A stretch of DNA of 64,000 bases from Clostridium sp. Its GTDB lineage: Bacteria > Bacillota > Clostridia > Lachnospirales > Lachnospiraceae. Shown piece by piece: positions 52,418 through 61,746 of the stretch. The translations under genes were made by a program, and so were the position numbers. Location: contig JAMPEW010000001.1 in NCBI GenBank assembly GCA_023664775.1, forward strand, positions 62,001-126,000, in the 5' to 3' direction. The notes beneath the pieces are model-generated. The model did not search any database. It was not told the DNA's origin and saw nothing but the letters and a program-made list of their open reading frames with translations. Each line of letters starts with the position of its first letter. Position 1 is the first letter of the stretch.

Positions 52418-53371
52418 ATGATTAAAAATGACGTAATACTTCCGGTGCTTATAGCATTTGGCATAAGCGTAGTGCTTAGCCCCATCGTAATTCCTTTTTT
52501 GAAAAAACTGAAATTCGGGCAATTTGTACGGGATGACGGACCGGAATCCCACCTTAAAAAATCGGGAACACCTACTATGGGAGGACTAATCATTCTCATA
52601 AGCATTGTTGTTACGTCGCTTATCTATATCAAGGATTATCCGAGAATTATACCTGTGCTTTTTGCGACACTCGGCTTTGGCATTATCGGTTTTTTAGACG
52701 ATTACATCAAGGTTGTGATGAAACGCTCCCTTGGACTTCGGGCATGGCAGAAAATGCTGGGACAGTTTATCGTTACAGGAATTTTCGCATATTATATATA
52801 CGCCCATACAGATTTGGGTACGGAGATGATAATACCGTTTTGGGGCAAGACGGTTGACATAGGCTGGATGTATTATGTGCTTATGTTCTTCGTTATGCTT
52901 GGAACAGCAAATGGAGCAAACTTTACTGACGGACTTGATGGACTTGCCTCCTCTGTAACGGTGTTGATTGCAACTTTTTTTACCATAGTTGCAATCGGCT
53001 ATAATTCAGGCATTGAGCCTATCACCTGTGCAACCATGGGAAGCCTTCTCGGATTTCTCGTTTACAATGTATATCCTGCCAGGGTATTCATGGGAGATAC
53101 AGGTTCCCTTGCACTTGGAGGATTTGTCGCCTCGACCGCATATGTGCTAAGAATGCCGCTTATCATACTCATCGTGGCATTTATATATTTTGCCGAGGTA
53201 TTATCCGTTATTATTCAGGTTACCTACTATAAAAAGACAGGTAAAAGAGTTTTCAAAATGGCACCGATTCATCACCATTTTGAGCTTTGTGGATGGCCTG
53301 AGACAAAGGTTGTTTCCATTTTCTCGATTGTTACAGCCATACTCTGCCTGATAGGTATTCTTGCTGTGTGA
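52418..53371 (+). CDS. mraY: Phospho-N-acetylmuramoyl-pentapeptide transferase MraY
   Basis: A 317-residue membrane enzyme with ten helices that attaches the muramyl-pentapeptide to undecaprenyl phosphate, giving lipid I. Family motifs are GTPTMGG (near residue 45), FLDDYIK (near 90), NGANFTDGLDGLA (near 170) and the His cluster APIHHHFEL (near 283). ATG 52418 has AGGAG eight bases upstream; the frame's earlier ATG at 52370 would translate the leader hairpin. Confidence 0.95.
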   Translation: MIKNDVILPVLIAFGISVVLSPIVIPFLKKLKFGQFVRDDGPESHLKKSGTPTMGGLIILISIVVTSLIYIKDYPRIIPVLFATLGFGIIGFLDDYIKVVMKRSLGLRAWQKMLGQFIVTGIFAYYIYAHTDLGTEMIIPFWGKTVDIGWMYYVLMFFVMLGTANGANFTDGLDGLASSVTVLIATFFTIVAIGYNSGIEPITCATMGSLLGFLVYNVYPARVFMGDTGSLALGGFVASTAYVLRMPLIILIVAFIYFAEVLSVIIQVTYYKKTGKRVFKMAPIHHHFELCGWPETKVVSIFSIVTAILCLIGILAV

Positions 53372-53423
53372 CCTGTGGAGTATGTCCGGCGACACAGTCA
53401 CTGTAACACTGAGCCGCCACAGA

Positions 53424-53489
53424 GTTCTCGATTTACTTTGTAAATCGGAACATATTGCGAAGCAAAATTAGGATGCGGCGACGTTCAAA
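53424..53489 (+). repeat. Structured dispersed repeat in the murD leader, copy 2
   Basis: A hairpin CGATTTAC-TTT-GTAAATCG (53429-53447), extended outward by GTTC / GAAC, is followed by 35 bases (53455-53489) that match 23688-23722 before mntP in 34 positions. GCCGC (53413-53417) can pair with GCGGC (53475-53479), echoing the longer stem in copy 1. The element ends in GTTCAAA just before AGGAGG. The first part differs between copies though both are hairpins. Confidence 0.78.
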
Positions 53490-53505
53490 GTTAGGAGGAA
53501 ATGAT

Positions 53506-54867
53506 ATGTTTGACAAAAAGGTTATCGTTGCGGGAACGGGAAAAAGTGGAATATGTGCGACAGAGCTTTTGGCAAGAAACGGCGTTAAGGTGCTGCTTTT
53601 TGATGAAAATACGAAAAACCGCAAGGAAGAAATATTAGATAGGCTTAATTGTGCCGATAAGTCGGGAATAGAAATTGTTTTGGGAAAGCTTAGTGACGAG
53701 GCTGTATCGGAATGTGAATTTATGGTTATAAGTCCGGGCATTCCGGTTGATGCACCGTTCGTACTGCGGGTAAAGGAATTAGGACTTCCGGTGTGGAGTG
53801 AGATAGAGCTTGCTTATTTCTTTGAAAAAGGAACGGTGTGTGCCATAACGGGAACAAACGGAAAAACTACCACAACAACGCTTGTGGGCGAAATATTGAA
53901 GGCTTATAATCCGAGGACGTTTGTTGTAGGAAATATCGGAACGCCGTATACAAGCATAGCTGACGAGACAGGAGCAGATACGCTTACGGTTGCGGAGATA
54001 AGCAGCTTTCAGTTGGAGACAATCATAAAATTTAAGCCCCACGTAAGCGCAATATTAAATATTACGCCTGACCATTTAAACAGACATTATACATTTGAAA
54101 ATTATGCAGGGTGTAAGCTTGATATTACAAAAAACCAAACAGGGGAGGACTATGCGGTTATAAATATGGATGACCCTGAGGCTGCAAAGCTTGCAGGCCG
54201 CATTTCGTCAAGGGTAATTAAATTCAGCAGAATGAAAGAGCTTGAGGAAGGCGTATACATAAAGGATGGAATGATAGTTGTTTCCGATGGAAAAGAAGAA
54301 AACAGCGTGCTTGCCCTGAAGGATATAAAGCTTTTGGGAACCCACAATACCGAAAATGTGCTTGCGGCAGTTGCCATGACTTATTATATGGGCGTTCCTG
54401 CTGCCGTCATTGAAAAAGTATGTACTGAATTTATGGGAGTTGAGCATAGAATTGAGTATGTTGATACGATAAACGAGGTGGCATATTACAATGATTCCAA
54501 GGGAACAAACCCTGATGCGGCAATAAAAGCCATACAGGCAATGACGACGCCTACCCTTTTAATCGGAGGGGGCTATGACAAGGAATCCTCATATGATGAA
54601 TGGATTGAAAGCTTTGAGGGCAAGGTTAAATATCTTGTGCTGCTGGGTCAGACTGCCGAAAAAATAGAGCTTTGTGCAAAAAAGCATGGATTTGAAAATA
54701 CGGTTATCGTAAATGGGCTTGAGGAGGCGGTGAAATTCTGCCATGAGCATGCGGCTTCAGGAGATGCAGTGCTGCTTTCGCCGGCATGTGCAAGCTGGGG
54801 CATGTTTGAAAACTATGAGCAGCGAGGGGATATGTTTAAGGCGTATGTTCGCGCACTTAAGGAGTGA
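53506..54867 (+). CDS. murD: UDP-N-acetylmuramoylalanine-D-glutamate ligase MurD
   Basis: A 453-residue Mur ligase that adds D-glutamate to UDP-MurNAc-L-Ala. The N-terminal domain starts VAGTGKSGICATELL, the ATP loop is TGTNGKTTTT (near 112), EISSFQLE (near 163) and NITPDHLNRH (near 184) follow, and the C-terminal domain has DSKGTNPDAAIKAI and SPACASWGMFENYEQRG. ATG 53506 has AGGAGG seven bases upstream; the longer frame from 53455 translates the repeat. murC and murG, usual neighbours, are not present here. Confidence 0.95.
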   Translation: MFDKKVIVAGTGKSGICATELLARNGVKVLLFDENTKNRKEEILDRLNCADKSGIEIVLGKLSDEAVSECEFMVISPGIPVDAPFVLRVKELGLPVWSEIELAYFFEKGTVCAITGTNGKTTTTTLVGEILKAYNPRTFVVGNIGTPYTSIADETGADTLTVAEISSFQLETIIKFKPHVSAILNITPDHLNRHYTFENYAGCKLDITKNQTGEDYAVINMDDPEAAKLAGRISSRVIKFSRMKELEEGVYIKDGMIVVSDGKEENSVLALKDIKLLGTHNTENVLAAVAMTYYMGVPAAVIEKVCTEFMGVEHRIEYVDTINEVAYYNDSKGTNPDAAIKAIQAMTTPTLLIGGGYDKESSYDEWIESFEGKVKYLVLLGQTAEKIELCAKKHGFENTVIVNGLEEAVKFCHEHAASGDAVLLSPACASWGMFENYEQRGDMFKAYVRALKE

Positions 54868-54873
54868 GTATAG

Positions 54874-56022
54874 GTGAGCAGTGAAGTTGAAAAAAGAAAT
54901 GAACAGCGTAAAAGCAGAACATTAAATAACAGCTTTTGGGTAAGGGGCGGCTATTTTGATTATCAGACGCTGTTTATCATAATTGTTATCGTGCTGTTTG
55001 GAATTATGATGGTGTACAGCTCAAGCTCCTACAGAGCGGTAATGAGCGGTGAGTCAAGCTCGTATTTTGCGAAAAGGCAGGCGGTATTCGCAGTCCTTGG
55101 CATTGCAGCTATGCTTGTTGTATCTCATGTGAATTACAGATACTACAAAAAGTTTTCCGTCATCCTTATGTATATCGCAATTGCGCTGTCAGGACTTGTA
55201 TTTATCATCGGTACGGCAAGCCACGGCGCTACGAGATGGATACCGATAGGACCGATACACTTTCAGCCGTCAGAGGTGGCAAAGCCAATACTTATTATAT
55301 ATATGGCGCATGCCTGCGTTTCAAAGTCGACCCTGCTAAATAGCATTAAGGGAATTATACAGATGGTAATTTTGCCGGGCATATGTGTTGTTTTAATCGG
55401 TAAGGAAAATCTGAGTACTGCTATCGTGTGTTTTGCCATAATTATTATCATCATGTTTGTGGCAAGTCCTAAAATTGTAAACTTGGTTATTCTTGGACTT
55501 GTGGGTGTTGCAGTTGCCGCGATTGCCATTTTTGCGGTAGGCTACCGGGGCGACAGAATAGATGCATGGCTGCACCCTGAAACGAGTGAAAATGGGTTTC
55601 AGACAATGCAGTCCTTGTATGCAATCGGTTCGGGAGGACTTTTTGGAAGGGGACTTGGCGAGAGCATACAGAAAATGGGATTTCTTCCGGAGTCCCACAA
55701 TGACATGATTTTCTCCGTAATCTGTGAGGAGCTTGGACTTTTTGGGGCAATTGCAGTTATTGCGCTTTTCGTAATGCTGCTGCTGCGGTTCAGATACATA
55801 GCAAACAATGCGCCGGACAGCTTTGGCGGACTTCTTTGTACGGGCGTCATTACACATATAGCAATACAGTTTATCATCAATGTAGGTGTTGTAACAAATA
55901 CAATTCCAAATACGGGAGTTACGCTGCCCTTTATAAGCTATGGAGGTACGTCGCTGGTTTTCCTTCTTGTCGAGGTAGGAATTGTTCTCGGCGTATCAAG
56001 GCAGATGAGGCCTGTGGAGTAA
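54874..56022 (+). CDS. ftsW: Septal SEDS glycosyltransferase FtsW/SpoVE
   Basis: A 382-residue SEDS membrane protein with about ten helices that polymerises lipid II. The signature sequences are GATRWIPIGPIHFQPSE (near 127-143), GFQTMQSLYAIGSGG (near 237) and PESHNDMIFSVICEELG (near 267), then NTGVTLPFISYGG. GTG 54874 has AAGGAG nine bases upstream. A partner of the class B PBPs encoded upstream. The family members FtsW and SpoVE cannot be told apart by sequence alone. Confidence 0.93.
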   Translation: MSSEVEKRNEQRKSRTLNNSFWVRGGYFDYQTLFIIIVIVLFGIMMVYSSSSYRAVMSGESSSYFAKRQAVFAVLGIAAMLVVSHVNYRYYKKFSVILMYIAIALSGLVFIIGTASHGATRWIPIGPIHFQPSEVAKPILIIYMAHACVSKSTLLNSIKGIIQMVILPGICVVLIGKENLSTAIVCFAIIIIIMFVASPKIVNLVILGLVGVAVAAIAIFAVGYRGDRIDAWLHPETSENGFQTMQSLYAIGSGGLFGRGLGESIQKMGFLPESHNDMIFSVICEELGLFGAIAVIALFVMLLLRFRYIANNAPDSFGGLLCTGVITHIAIQFIINVGVVTNTIPNTGVTLPFISYGGTSLVFLLVEVGIVLGVSRQMRPVE

Positions 56023-56046
56023 AAAAAGGGGGACAAAGGAGAAGAT

Positions 56047-56748
56047 ATGAGAAAACGTATTATTGTCATATTGGTGTTGGCAATGCTTGCAGGTGTGTCG
56101 TTTTATATAAGCACCTTCCGGCTGACCGACATACAGGTATCGGGCTGTAATGTGGTGGACGAGCAGATAATCATAGATGCCGTCCGTGATACGGGCTATG
56201 CCAAAAACACCATAGGGCTATACCTTGGAAATAAAATAAAACCAATAGAAAGCATACCGTTTGTGGCGAAGATAGATATAGAATACATATCAAAAAACAA
56301 GGTAGCCGTGACGGTCTATGAAAAATCCATTGCAGGCTGTGTGGAATATATGGATTCATATGTGTTTTTTGATAAGGATGGCATCGTTCTCGACTCGGCA
56401 CCAGAGCTTATTGACGGCATCCCCTGTATACAGGGCATGGAGTTTAGTGAATGGGAACAGGGAAGCAGCCTTCCTGTAAAGGATGAAAGTAAATTTCAGT
56501 CAATCCTTACAATAACTCAGCTTATTGAAAAATATAAGCTTGACATAGATGGCATAAAATTTACGGCAGAAAATGAAATGATATTAATGCATGGTAACAT
56601 AACCATAGAACTTGGAGAGGGGGAATACTTGGCAGTGCAGATGATGAATTTAGGCAGCATATTGGACAGGCTTTCAGGAATGGAAGGCACGTTGTATATG
56701 AAGGATTTTAATTCGGATCATGCAACGGCAAGCTTTAGTAAGAAATAA
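56047..56748 (+). CDS. ftsQ: Cell division protein FtsQ/DivIB
   Basis: A 233-residue single-pass protein. The membrane helix is at residues 4-20, and a POTRA domain follows directly (TFRLTDIQVSGCNVVDEQ to about residue 90), then a beta domain with YVFFDKDGIVLDSAPE (near 108). This is the DivIB layout. It works with FtsL at the septum. A gap of about 150 bases with its own promoter separates it from ftsZ. Confidence 0.9.
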   Translation: MRKRIIVILVLAMLAGVSFYISTFRLTDIQVSGCNVVDEQIIIDAVRDTGYAKNTIGLYLGNKIKPIESIPFVAKIDIEYISKNKVAVTVYEKSIAGCVEYMDSYVFFDKDGIVLDSAPELIDGIPCIQGMEFSEWEQGSSLPVKDESKFQSILTITQLIEKYKLDIDGIKFTAENEMILMHGNITIELGEGEYLAVQMMNLGSILDRLSGMEGTLYMKDFNSDHATASFSKK

Positions 56749-56803
56749 TAAGGAAAAATTAAGAAAAAAAGCAAGAAAAATAGCAAGAAATCATAAAAAT
56801 CTA

Positions 56804-56832
56804 TTGATTATTTGCAAAAAAAATTATATTAT
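56804..56832 (+). promoter_or_regulatory. Promoter of ftsZ
   Basis: TTGATT (56804-56809) and TATTAT (56827-56832) are 17 bases apart in an A/T-rich gap, giving ftsZ a start independent of the dcw operon. Confidence 0.65.
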
Positions 56833-56899
56833 TAATAATAATGTAAAAATGCAATTAGTGACTATTTTAATATGAAATACGAAAAAGGAGGAATTAGCC

Positions 56900-58096
56900 T
56901 TGCTTGAAATAAAATCAAACGATGAAAAAACCCCTGCAAGAATCCTTGTGATTGGTGTGGGAGGAGCCGGTAACAATGCAGTAAACAGAATGATAGATGA
57001 AAACGTTGAGGGTGTTGAGCTGATTGCCATAAATACGGACAAGCAGATTCTCTCACAAAGCAGAGCAACAACAAAGATTCAGATAGGTGAAAAGCTTACA
57101 AAGGGTCTTGGTGCAGGTGCAAAGCCTGAGATTGGCGCAAGTGCCGTTGAGGAAAACAGAGAAGAAATCACTGACATTATGAAGGATGCCAACATGGTTT
57201 TCGTAACCTGCGGCATGGGCGGCGGTACAGGAACAGGTGCTGCGCCTGTAGTGGCAGAGATTGCAAGAAATCTTGGCATACTTACTGTAGGTGTCGTGAC
57301 AAGACCATTCTCTTTTGAGGGTAAGCCTAGAATGAACAATGCCGTAAATGGTATTGCAAAACTCAAGGAAAATGTTGACACACTGATTGTCATTCCTAAC
57401 GATAAGCTTTTGCAGATATGTGATAAGCGTACAAGCATTCCGGAAGCGCTTAAGAAGGCGGATGAGGTTCTTCAGCAGGGTGTTCAGGGTGTTACAGACC
57501 TTATCAACAAGCCTGGTCTTATCAACCTTGACTTTGCCGACATACAGACGGTTATGCGTGACAAGGGTGTCGCTCACATCGGTATTGGAAGAGCAAGTGG
57601 AGATAACAAGGCGGTTGACGCAATCAAGTCTGCTATGGACAGCCCATTGCTTGAGACTACTGTTTCAGGAGCAACGGATATTATTGTAAACTTTTCAGGT
57701 AATATTGGTATTGTTGAGGCATATGATGCCATTACATACCTTACTGAGGTTGCAGGCGACGGTGCCAATATTATATTCGGTACGGTTGACAATGACGTCA
57801 TGGGTGAGGATGTATGCATAACGATTATTGCCACAGGCATTGAGGGCAATCAGAGAGCTGCTTCAGCAGTTTCCGTGCCTTCATCACAGGCGGCTGCCCC
57901 ATCAGCTGCAAAGCCGGCAGTGACGCCGCTTAAGACGCCTACTTACTCAGGACAGCCTTTAGCGCCTGCTGCGTCTAAGCCATCATACAATACAACTCCA
58001 AAGACTGCGGCTCCTGACTTTTCCAGTCCGGTTACTGTTAAGCCACAAGGAAGCACAAGCGGAATCAAAATTCCGGATTTCTTAAAAAGAGGTTAA
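56900..58096 (+). CDS. ftsZ: Cell division GTPase FtsZ
   Basis: A 398-residue tubulin homologue that forms the Z ring. It has [13 protein letters not shown] near residue 20, the tubulin signature [14 protein letters not shown] (near 105) and NFADIQTVM-like [14 protein letters not shown] (near 208). A flexible Ala/Pro linker (about 325-385) leads to the C-terminal [10 protein letters not shown], the conserved peptide that binds partners. The start is TTG 56900, with AAAGGAGG eight bases upstream. ftsA is absent next to it. Confidence 0.96.
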   Translation: MLEIKSNDEKTPARILVIGVGGAGNNAVNRMIDENVEGVELIAINTDKQILSQSRATTKIQIGEKLTKGLGAGAKPEIGASAVEENREEITDIMKDANMVFVTCGMGGGTGTGAAPVVAEIARNLGILTVGVVTRPFSFEGKPRMNNAVNGIAKLKENVDTLIVIPNDKLLQICDKRTSIPEALKKADEVLQQGVQGVTDLINKPGLINLDFADIQTVMRDKGVAHIGIGRASGDNKAVDAIKSAMDSPLLETTVSGATDIIVNFSGNIGIVEAYDAITYLTEVAGDGANIIFGTVDNDVMGEDVCITIIATGIEGNQRAASAVSVPSSQAAAPSAAKPAVTPLKTPTYSGQPLAPAASKPSYNTTPKTAAPDFSSPVTVKPQGSTSGIKIPDFLKRG

Positions 58097-58107
58097 AGCT
58101 ACAAAAT

Positions 58108-58156
58108 AGGAGCTGTCGCACTAAGAATTTTCTTCGTGTGACAGCTCTATGTTTTT
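58108..58156 (+). terminator. Intrinsic terminator of ftsZ
   Basis: GAGCTGTCGCAC and GTGTGACAGCTC pair over a 15-base loop (one G-T), followed by TATGTTTTT. The stem and the loop start closely resemble the terminator at 13364 (GCTGTCGCA then TAAGAA). Confidence 0.85.
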
Positions 58157-58168
58157 GGGAGAGAGAAT

Positions 58169-60760
58169 ATGAGCAAAGATAATGACGAAAGAACCGTATA
58201 TTTTGACCCCTCCATGTTAGAGCAGCTTCAGGGCGGCGGGTCAAAGAAGAAAACCCTTGTTATTGTAGATAATGGGGGCATCAATGAAATTGATTTAAGC
58301 GGTTATGCTGATGCCGTATATCCCTTTGGACGCTCGGCTGACAACAGCATAATTATAAATTCTGAAATTGTATCGGGACACCACGGCGAAGTATGTATGA
58401 GCGGCGGTGTATTTTACATTAAGGATATAGGCAGCTCAAATGGAACATACATAGCAAGTGGACAGCAGTTTTATCAGGCGGCGCCGGGACAGTATTACGG
58501 CGGTGACGGGGGAGACATGGTGATAAGGCTGGGCACTACCCAGACAATGGAGGGAAGAAGCTCGGTTCTTATGCTTTATGACAGTGATGCAACGGAAGGA
58601 AGCTGGCGAAGCTATAACCTGCATGACGGGGACAATAAAATAGGACGTGACCCGTCCTGCGACATTAGGGTTAAGAACGTGGCGGTTTCACGTATACATG
58701 CAGGCATAAGATGCATAAACGGCGAAGCATACCTGTTTGATAACAAATCAAGAAACGGCGTATTTTTAAATGGAATAAAAATCGAAAGACCCGTAAAGCT
58801 TTCGGATAAAGATATATTTACAATATTAAATGCCACCTTTATATTTGTCGGCAGTCAGATTTTTTACAAGGTTGGACAGGAGGGCATTAACCTTGAGATA
58901 AGGAAGCTCAATAAGGAGGTTGATGCCAAAAATGGCAAAAAGACCATACTCAATAAGGTTGACTGTAGTATCGGGGCAAATGAATTTGTAGCCATAATCG
59001 GCGGATCGGGTGCAGGAAAAACAACGCTTATGACTGCCATGAGCGGATTTGATACGGATATAACAGGTGATGTGTTCTGTAATGGAATCAATCTGCGTGA
59101 GAACTTTCAGACATTAAAGAATATAATCGGCTTTGTCCCGCAGCAGGATATTATATACGAAAACATAACCCTCAAAAAAATGCTTTACTATACGGCAAAG
59201 CTCAAGATGCCGGAGGATACAACGAAGGAGGAGATAGATGAGCGTATCAGGGATGTGCTTGCCATGGTTGAGCTTACCGACCATCAGGACACATATATAC
59301 GGCGGCTCTCCGGAGGACAAAAGAAGCGTGCCAGCATAGCAGTTGAGCTTCTTGCCAACCCTGGACTGTTTTTCCTTGATGAGCCTACAAGCGGACTTGA
59401 CCCGGGAACAGAGCAGCACCTTATGCACACCTTGAGCAGACTTTCCAAGGAGCAGGAGAAAACCATTATCATGGTTACACATACAACCAATAACCTCCAC
59501 CTCTGTGACAAGGTAATCATAATGGGATATGGCGGACGCCTATGCTACTGTGGAAAGCCTGAGGGTATAAAGGATTTCTTCCATACTGACGATATAGTTC
59601 AGGTATATGATATGATTACGGCTGACACCGTCTCATGGGAAAATAGATTTAAGTCATCGGGCATCAACAAGCTTGGACAGGCAACGGGCACAAACACAGG
59701 AAAGGAAATAAAGCCGAAAAAGGTAAGTAACATAAACCAGTTATCCGTTCTTGTGAGAAGGTATCTTACACTCATTAAAAATGATATTGAAAGGCTTATG
59801 ATGATATTCATACAGCCTGTGCTGATTGGTCTTCTCATGGCTCTTGTGGCAGAGAAGGGCATATATGAAAAAATGTTTGAAACAAGATCCATACTTTTTG
59901 CACTTATGAGTGCAGGAATTTGGATGGGACTTTTTAATACAATACAGGAAATTTATAAAGAGCGTGTTATTTTAAAACGTGAATACATGGCAAATTTGAA
60001 GCTGCCCCTTTATATGCTTTCAAAGTATATTGTGCAGGCAATGATAGCGCTCATACAGTCAGCCATACTTGTTGCCGTATTCGTGCTTATTAAGGGTACG
60101 CCGAAATGTGATGGGGTAGTGTTTGGAAATGCCGCCTTTGAGATGATAGTTACCATTTTCATCACCATATATGTATCTGCGGGCTTTGGACTTCTTATTT
60201 CTGCCATCTCCAAAAATGGAGACAGGGCTATGTCCATTGCACCGTTTATACTTATTATACAGCTTTTGTTTTCAGGCATACTGTTTTCCTTGAACGGCGT
60301 TACTGAAAAGGTTTCCTATTTTACCTTCAGCAGATGGTCCATGGAGGCGCTTGGAAGCACAAACGATTTAAACGGGCTGACGCCTGTAGGTCAGGAGGAT
60401 GCTGACAAGGCAAAGGAGGAAGCCGAGGAAAAACAGGACGAGCTGATAAGTGATGTCAATGAACAGATTGCTGATATGCAGTCTGCATATGATGAAACAA
60501 TCAACGACCTTCAAAATGCCGTCAATACATATTCTGCCATAGCAGGAGATCCGCAAAATCTGGAGGAGTATGTTTCTGAGCCGGTGGTAATAGAGGCTCC
60601 TGAGGAAGATGACGCTGAGGAGGACGAGGAAGAAGACGAAATGTTCATAAGAACCGGAAAGCACATGGGATGGTGCTGGGGACTTTTATTTGGTGTAACA
60701 TTTGTTTTTGCAGGACTTAGCATAGCAGTTTTAACAAGATTAAAGAATGAGCAAAGGTAG
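58169..60760 (+). CDS. ABC transporter with two FHA domains (Rv1747-like)
   Basis: An 863-residue half of an ABCG-type transporter fused to sensor domains. FHA 1 covers about 50-115 (FGRSADNSI, SSNGTY), FHA 2 about 150-210 (IGRDPSCDI, SRNGVFLNG). The ATPase follows, with Walker A GGSGAGKTT (near 278), signature LSGGQKKRAS (near 380) and FFLDEPTSGLD. Six membrane helices lie in the C-terminal 320 residues, interrupted by a coiled, acidic insert (EEDDAEEDEEEDEMF). FHA domains bind phosphothreonine, so a Ser/Thr kinase should regulate it. The order equals that of M. tuberculosis Rv1747. Nine bases before the next gene. Confidence 0.9.
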   Translation: MSKDNDERTVYFDPSMLEQLQGGGSKKKTLVIVDNGGINEIDLSGYADAVYPFGRSADNSIIINSEIVSGHHGEVCMSGGVFYIKDIGSSNGTYIASGQQFYQAAPGQYYGGDGGDMVIRLGTTQTMEGRSSVLMLYDSDATEGSWRSYNLHDGDNKIGRDPSCDIRVKNVAVSRIHAGIRCINGEAYLFDNKSRNGVFLNGIKIERPVKLSDKDIFTILNATFIFVGSQIFYKVGQEGINLEIRKLNKEVDAKNGKKTILNKVDCSIGANEFVAIIGGSGAGKTTLMTAMSGFDTDITGDVFCNGINLRENFQTLKNIIGFVPQQDIIYENITLKKMLYYTAKLKMPEDTTKEEIDERIRDVLAMVELTDHQDTYIRRLSGGQKKRASIAVELLANPGLFFLDEPTSGLDPGTEQHLMHTLSRLSKEQEKTIIMVTHTTNNLHLCDKVIIMGYGGRLCYCGKPEGIKDFFHTDDIVQVYDMITADTVSWENRFKSSGINKLGQATGTNTGKEIKPKKVSNINQLSVLVRRYLTLIKNDIERLMMIFIQPVLIGLLMALVAEKGIYEKMFETRSILFALMSAGIWMGLFNTIQEIYKERVILKREYMANLKLPLYMLSKYIVQAMIALIQSAILVAVFVLIKGTPKCDGVVFGNAAFEMIVTIFITIYVSAGFGLLISAISKNGDRAMSIAPFILIIQLLFSGILFSLNGVTEKVSYFTFSRWSMEALGSTNDLNGLTPVGQEDADKAKEEAEEKQDELISDVNEQIADMQSAYDETINDLQNAVNTYSAIAGDPQNLEEYVSEPVVIEAPEEDDAEEDEEEDEMFIRTGKHMGWCWGLLFGVTFVFAGLSIAVLTRLKNEQR

Positions 60761-60769
60761 GAGAAGCAT

Positions 60770-61726
60770 ATGAGATTTATAGAAGGAATTGGATATGTGG
60801 ACGATAATTATGCGGTAAATAATAACAGCGCTGCTGCGGCAAATAAAACCACAAGCGGACAGTTTGACAGCCTTTTGGCAAGTGAGACGGCAAAGCTTGC
60901 TGAAAACGGAAGCACAACCTATAATTTAAAGGATATATTTGCAGAGGCTGCTGAAAAATATAACATTCCACAGGAGCTTCTTGAGGCCATCGGGTATCAC
61001 GAGTCAAGATTTCAGACAGGCGTAACCTCAAGTGCAGGTGCAATGGGAATCATGCAGCTTATGCCCGGTACGGCGCAGGCTATGGGTGTTCAGGATGCCT
61101 ATGACCCTTACGACAATATTATGGGAGCGGCAAAGCTGTTAGGTTATCTGTCTGATTTATATGACGGAGATTTAAAGCTTACCCTTGCCGCATATAGTGC
61201 AGGCACAGGAAATGTTGCAAAGTACGGCGGAGTCCCTCCGTTTTCTGAAACACAGAATTACATTAAAGATATATTTGAAATGTTAAATTCAGGCGAGCGC
61301 TTTTTAAGTGAAACGCAAACTGTAAGTGCAGGCGGGAAAGCAGTGGGGAATGAGAGTGCATCTCAAAAAAATACAGGGCAAAAGGTGACAGAAACAAAAA
61401 CTGCCGGTACGAGCGAAAAGAATGTCTTTGTGGAAAGCAGCCTGTATAATAATTTCAAGCTGGATGACCGTTTTACTTATTCAGAATATGAAATGCTTAT
61501 GGAATATTATACAAACATGCTGGAAATTATATCAAAAATAGGCGATACGGATTCAGATGACTCGGAGGACGATTCACTGACGGATTTATTTAAGCTTGGC
61601 ATGCAGCAAAGAGTTGGAGCTATGTCCACGGAAAATAATCTGATAAACATATCAACAACGCAGGTAAGTACAACCTCCATGTCTGACGTTGCCGCAAAAT
61701 ATATGGCTGTTTCAAAAATGTTATAA
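60770..61726 (+). CDS. Lytic transglycosylase, SLT domain
   Basis: A 318-residue protein with a catalytic lytic transglycosylase domain (about 60-165). The catalytic Glu is in AIGYHESRFQTG, followed by SSAGAMGIMQLMPGTA, DPYDNIMGAAKLLGYL and the late AAYSAGTGNVAKYGG. No signal peptide or membrane anchor is seen at the N-terminus, so its export route is unclear. The C-terminal 130 residues are Ser/Thr-rich then helical. Nine bases downstream of the FHA-ABC transporter; cotranscription is very likely. Confidence 0.87.
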   Translation: MRFIEGIGYVDDNYAVNNNSAAAANKTTSGQFDSLLASETAKLAENGSTTYNLKDIFAEAAEKYNIPQELLEAIGYHESRFQTGVTSSAGAMGIMQLMPGTAQAMGVQDAYDPYDNIMGAAKLLGYLSDLYDGDLKLTLAAYSAGTGNVAKYGGVPPFSETQNYIKDIFEMLNSGERFLSETQTVSAGGKAVGNESASQKNTGQKVTETKTAGTSEKNVFVESSLYNNFKLDDRFTYSEYEMLMEYYTNMLEIISKIGDTDSDDSEDDSLTDLFKLGMQQRVGAMSTENNLINISTTQVSTTSMSDVAAKYMAVSKML

Positions 61727-61746
61727 ACGATGCCTCGGAGGATAGG

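Noticed and set aside
53455-53505. N-terminal extension of MurD (MRSKIRMRRRSK)
   Set aside because: Translation of repeat copy 2; AGGAGG before ATG 53506 and family alignment argue against it.
57053-57577. Long minus-strand frame (174 codons) inside ftsZ
   Set aside because: Shadow frame opposite strongly conserved ftsZ, Cys-rich by chance, no start signal.
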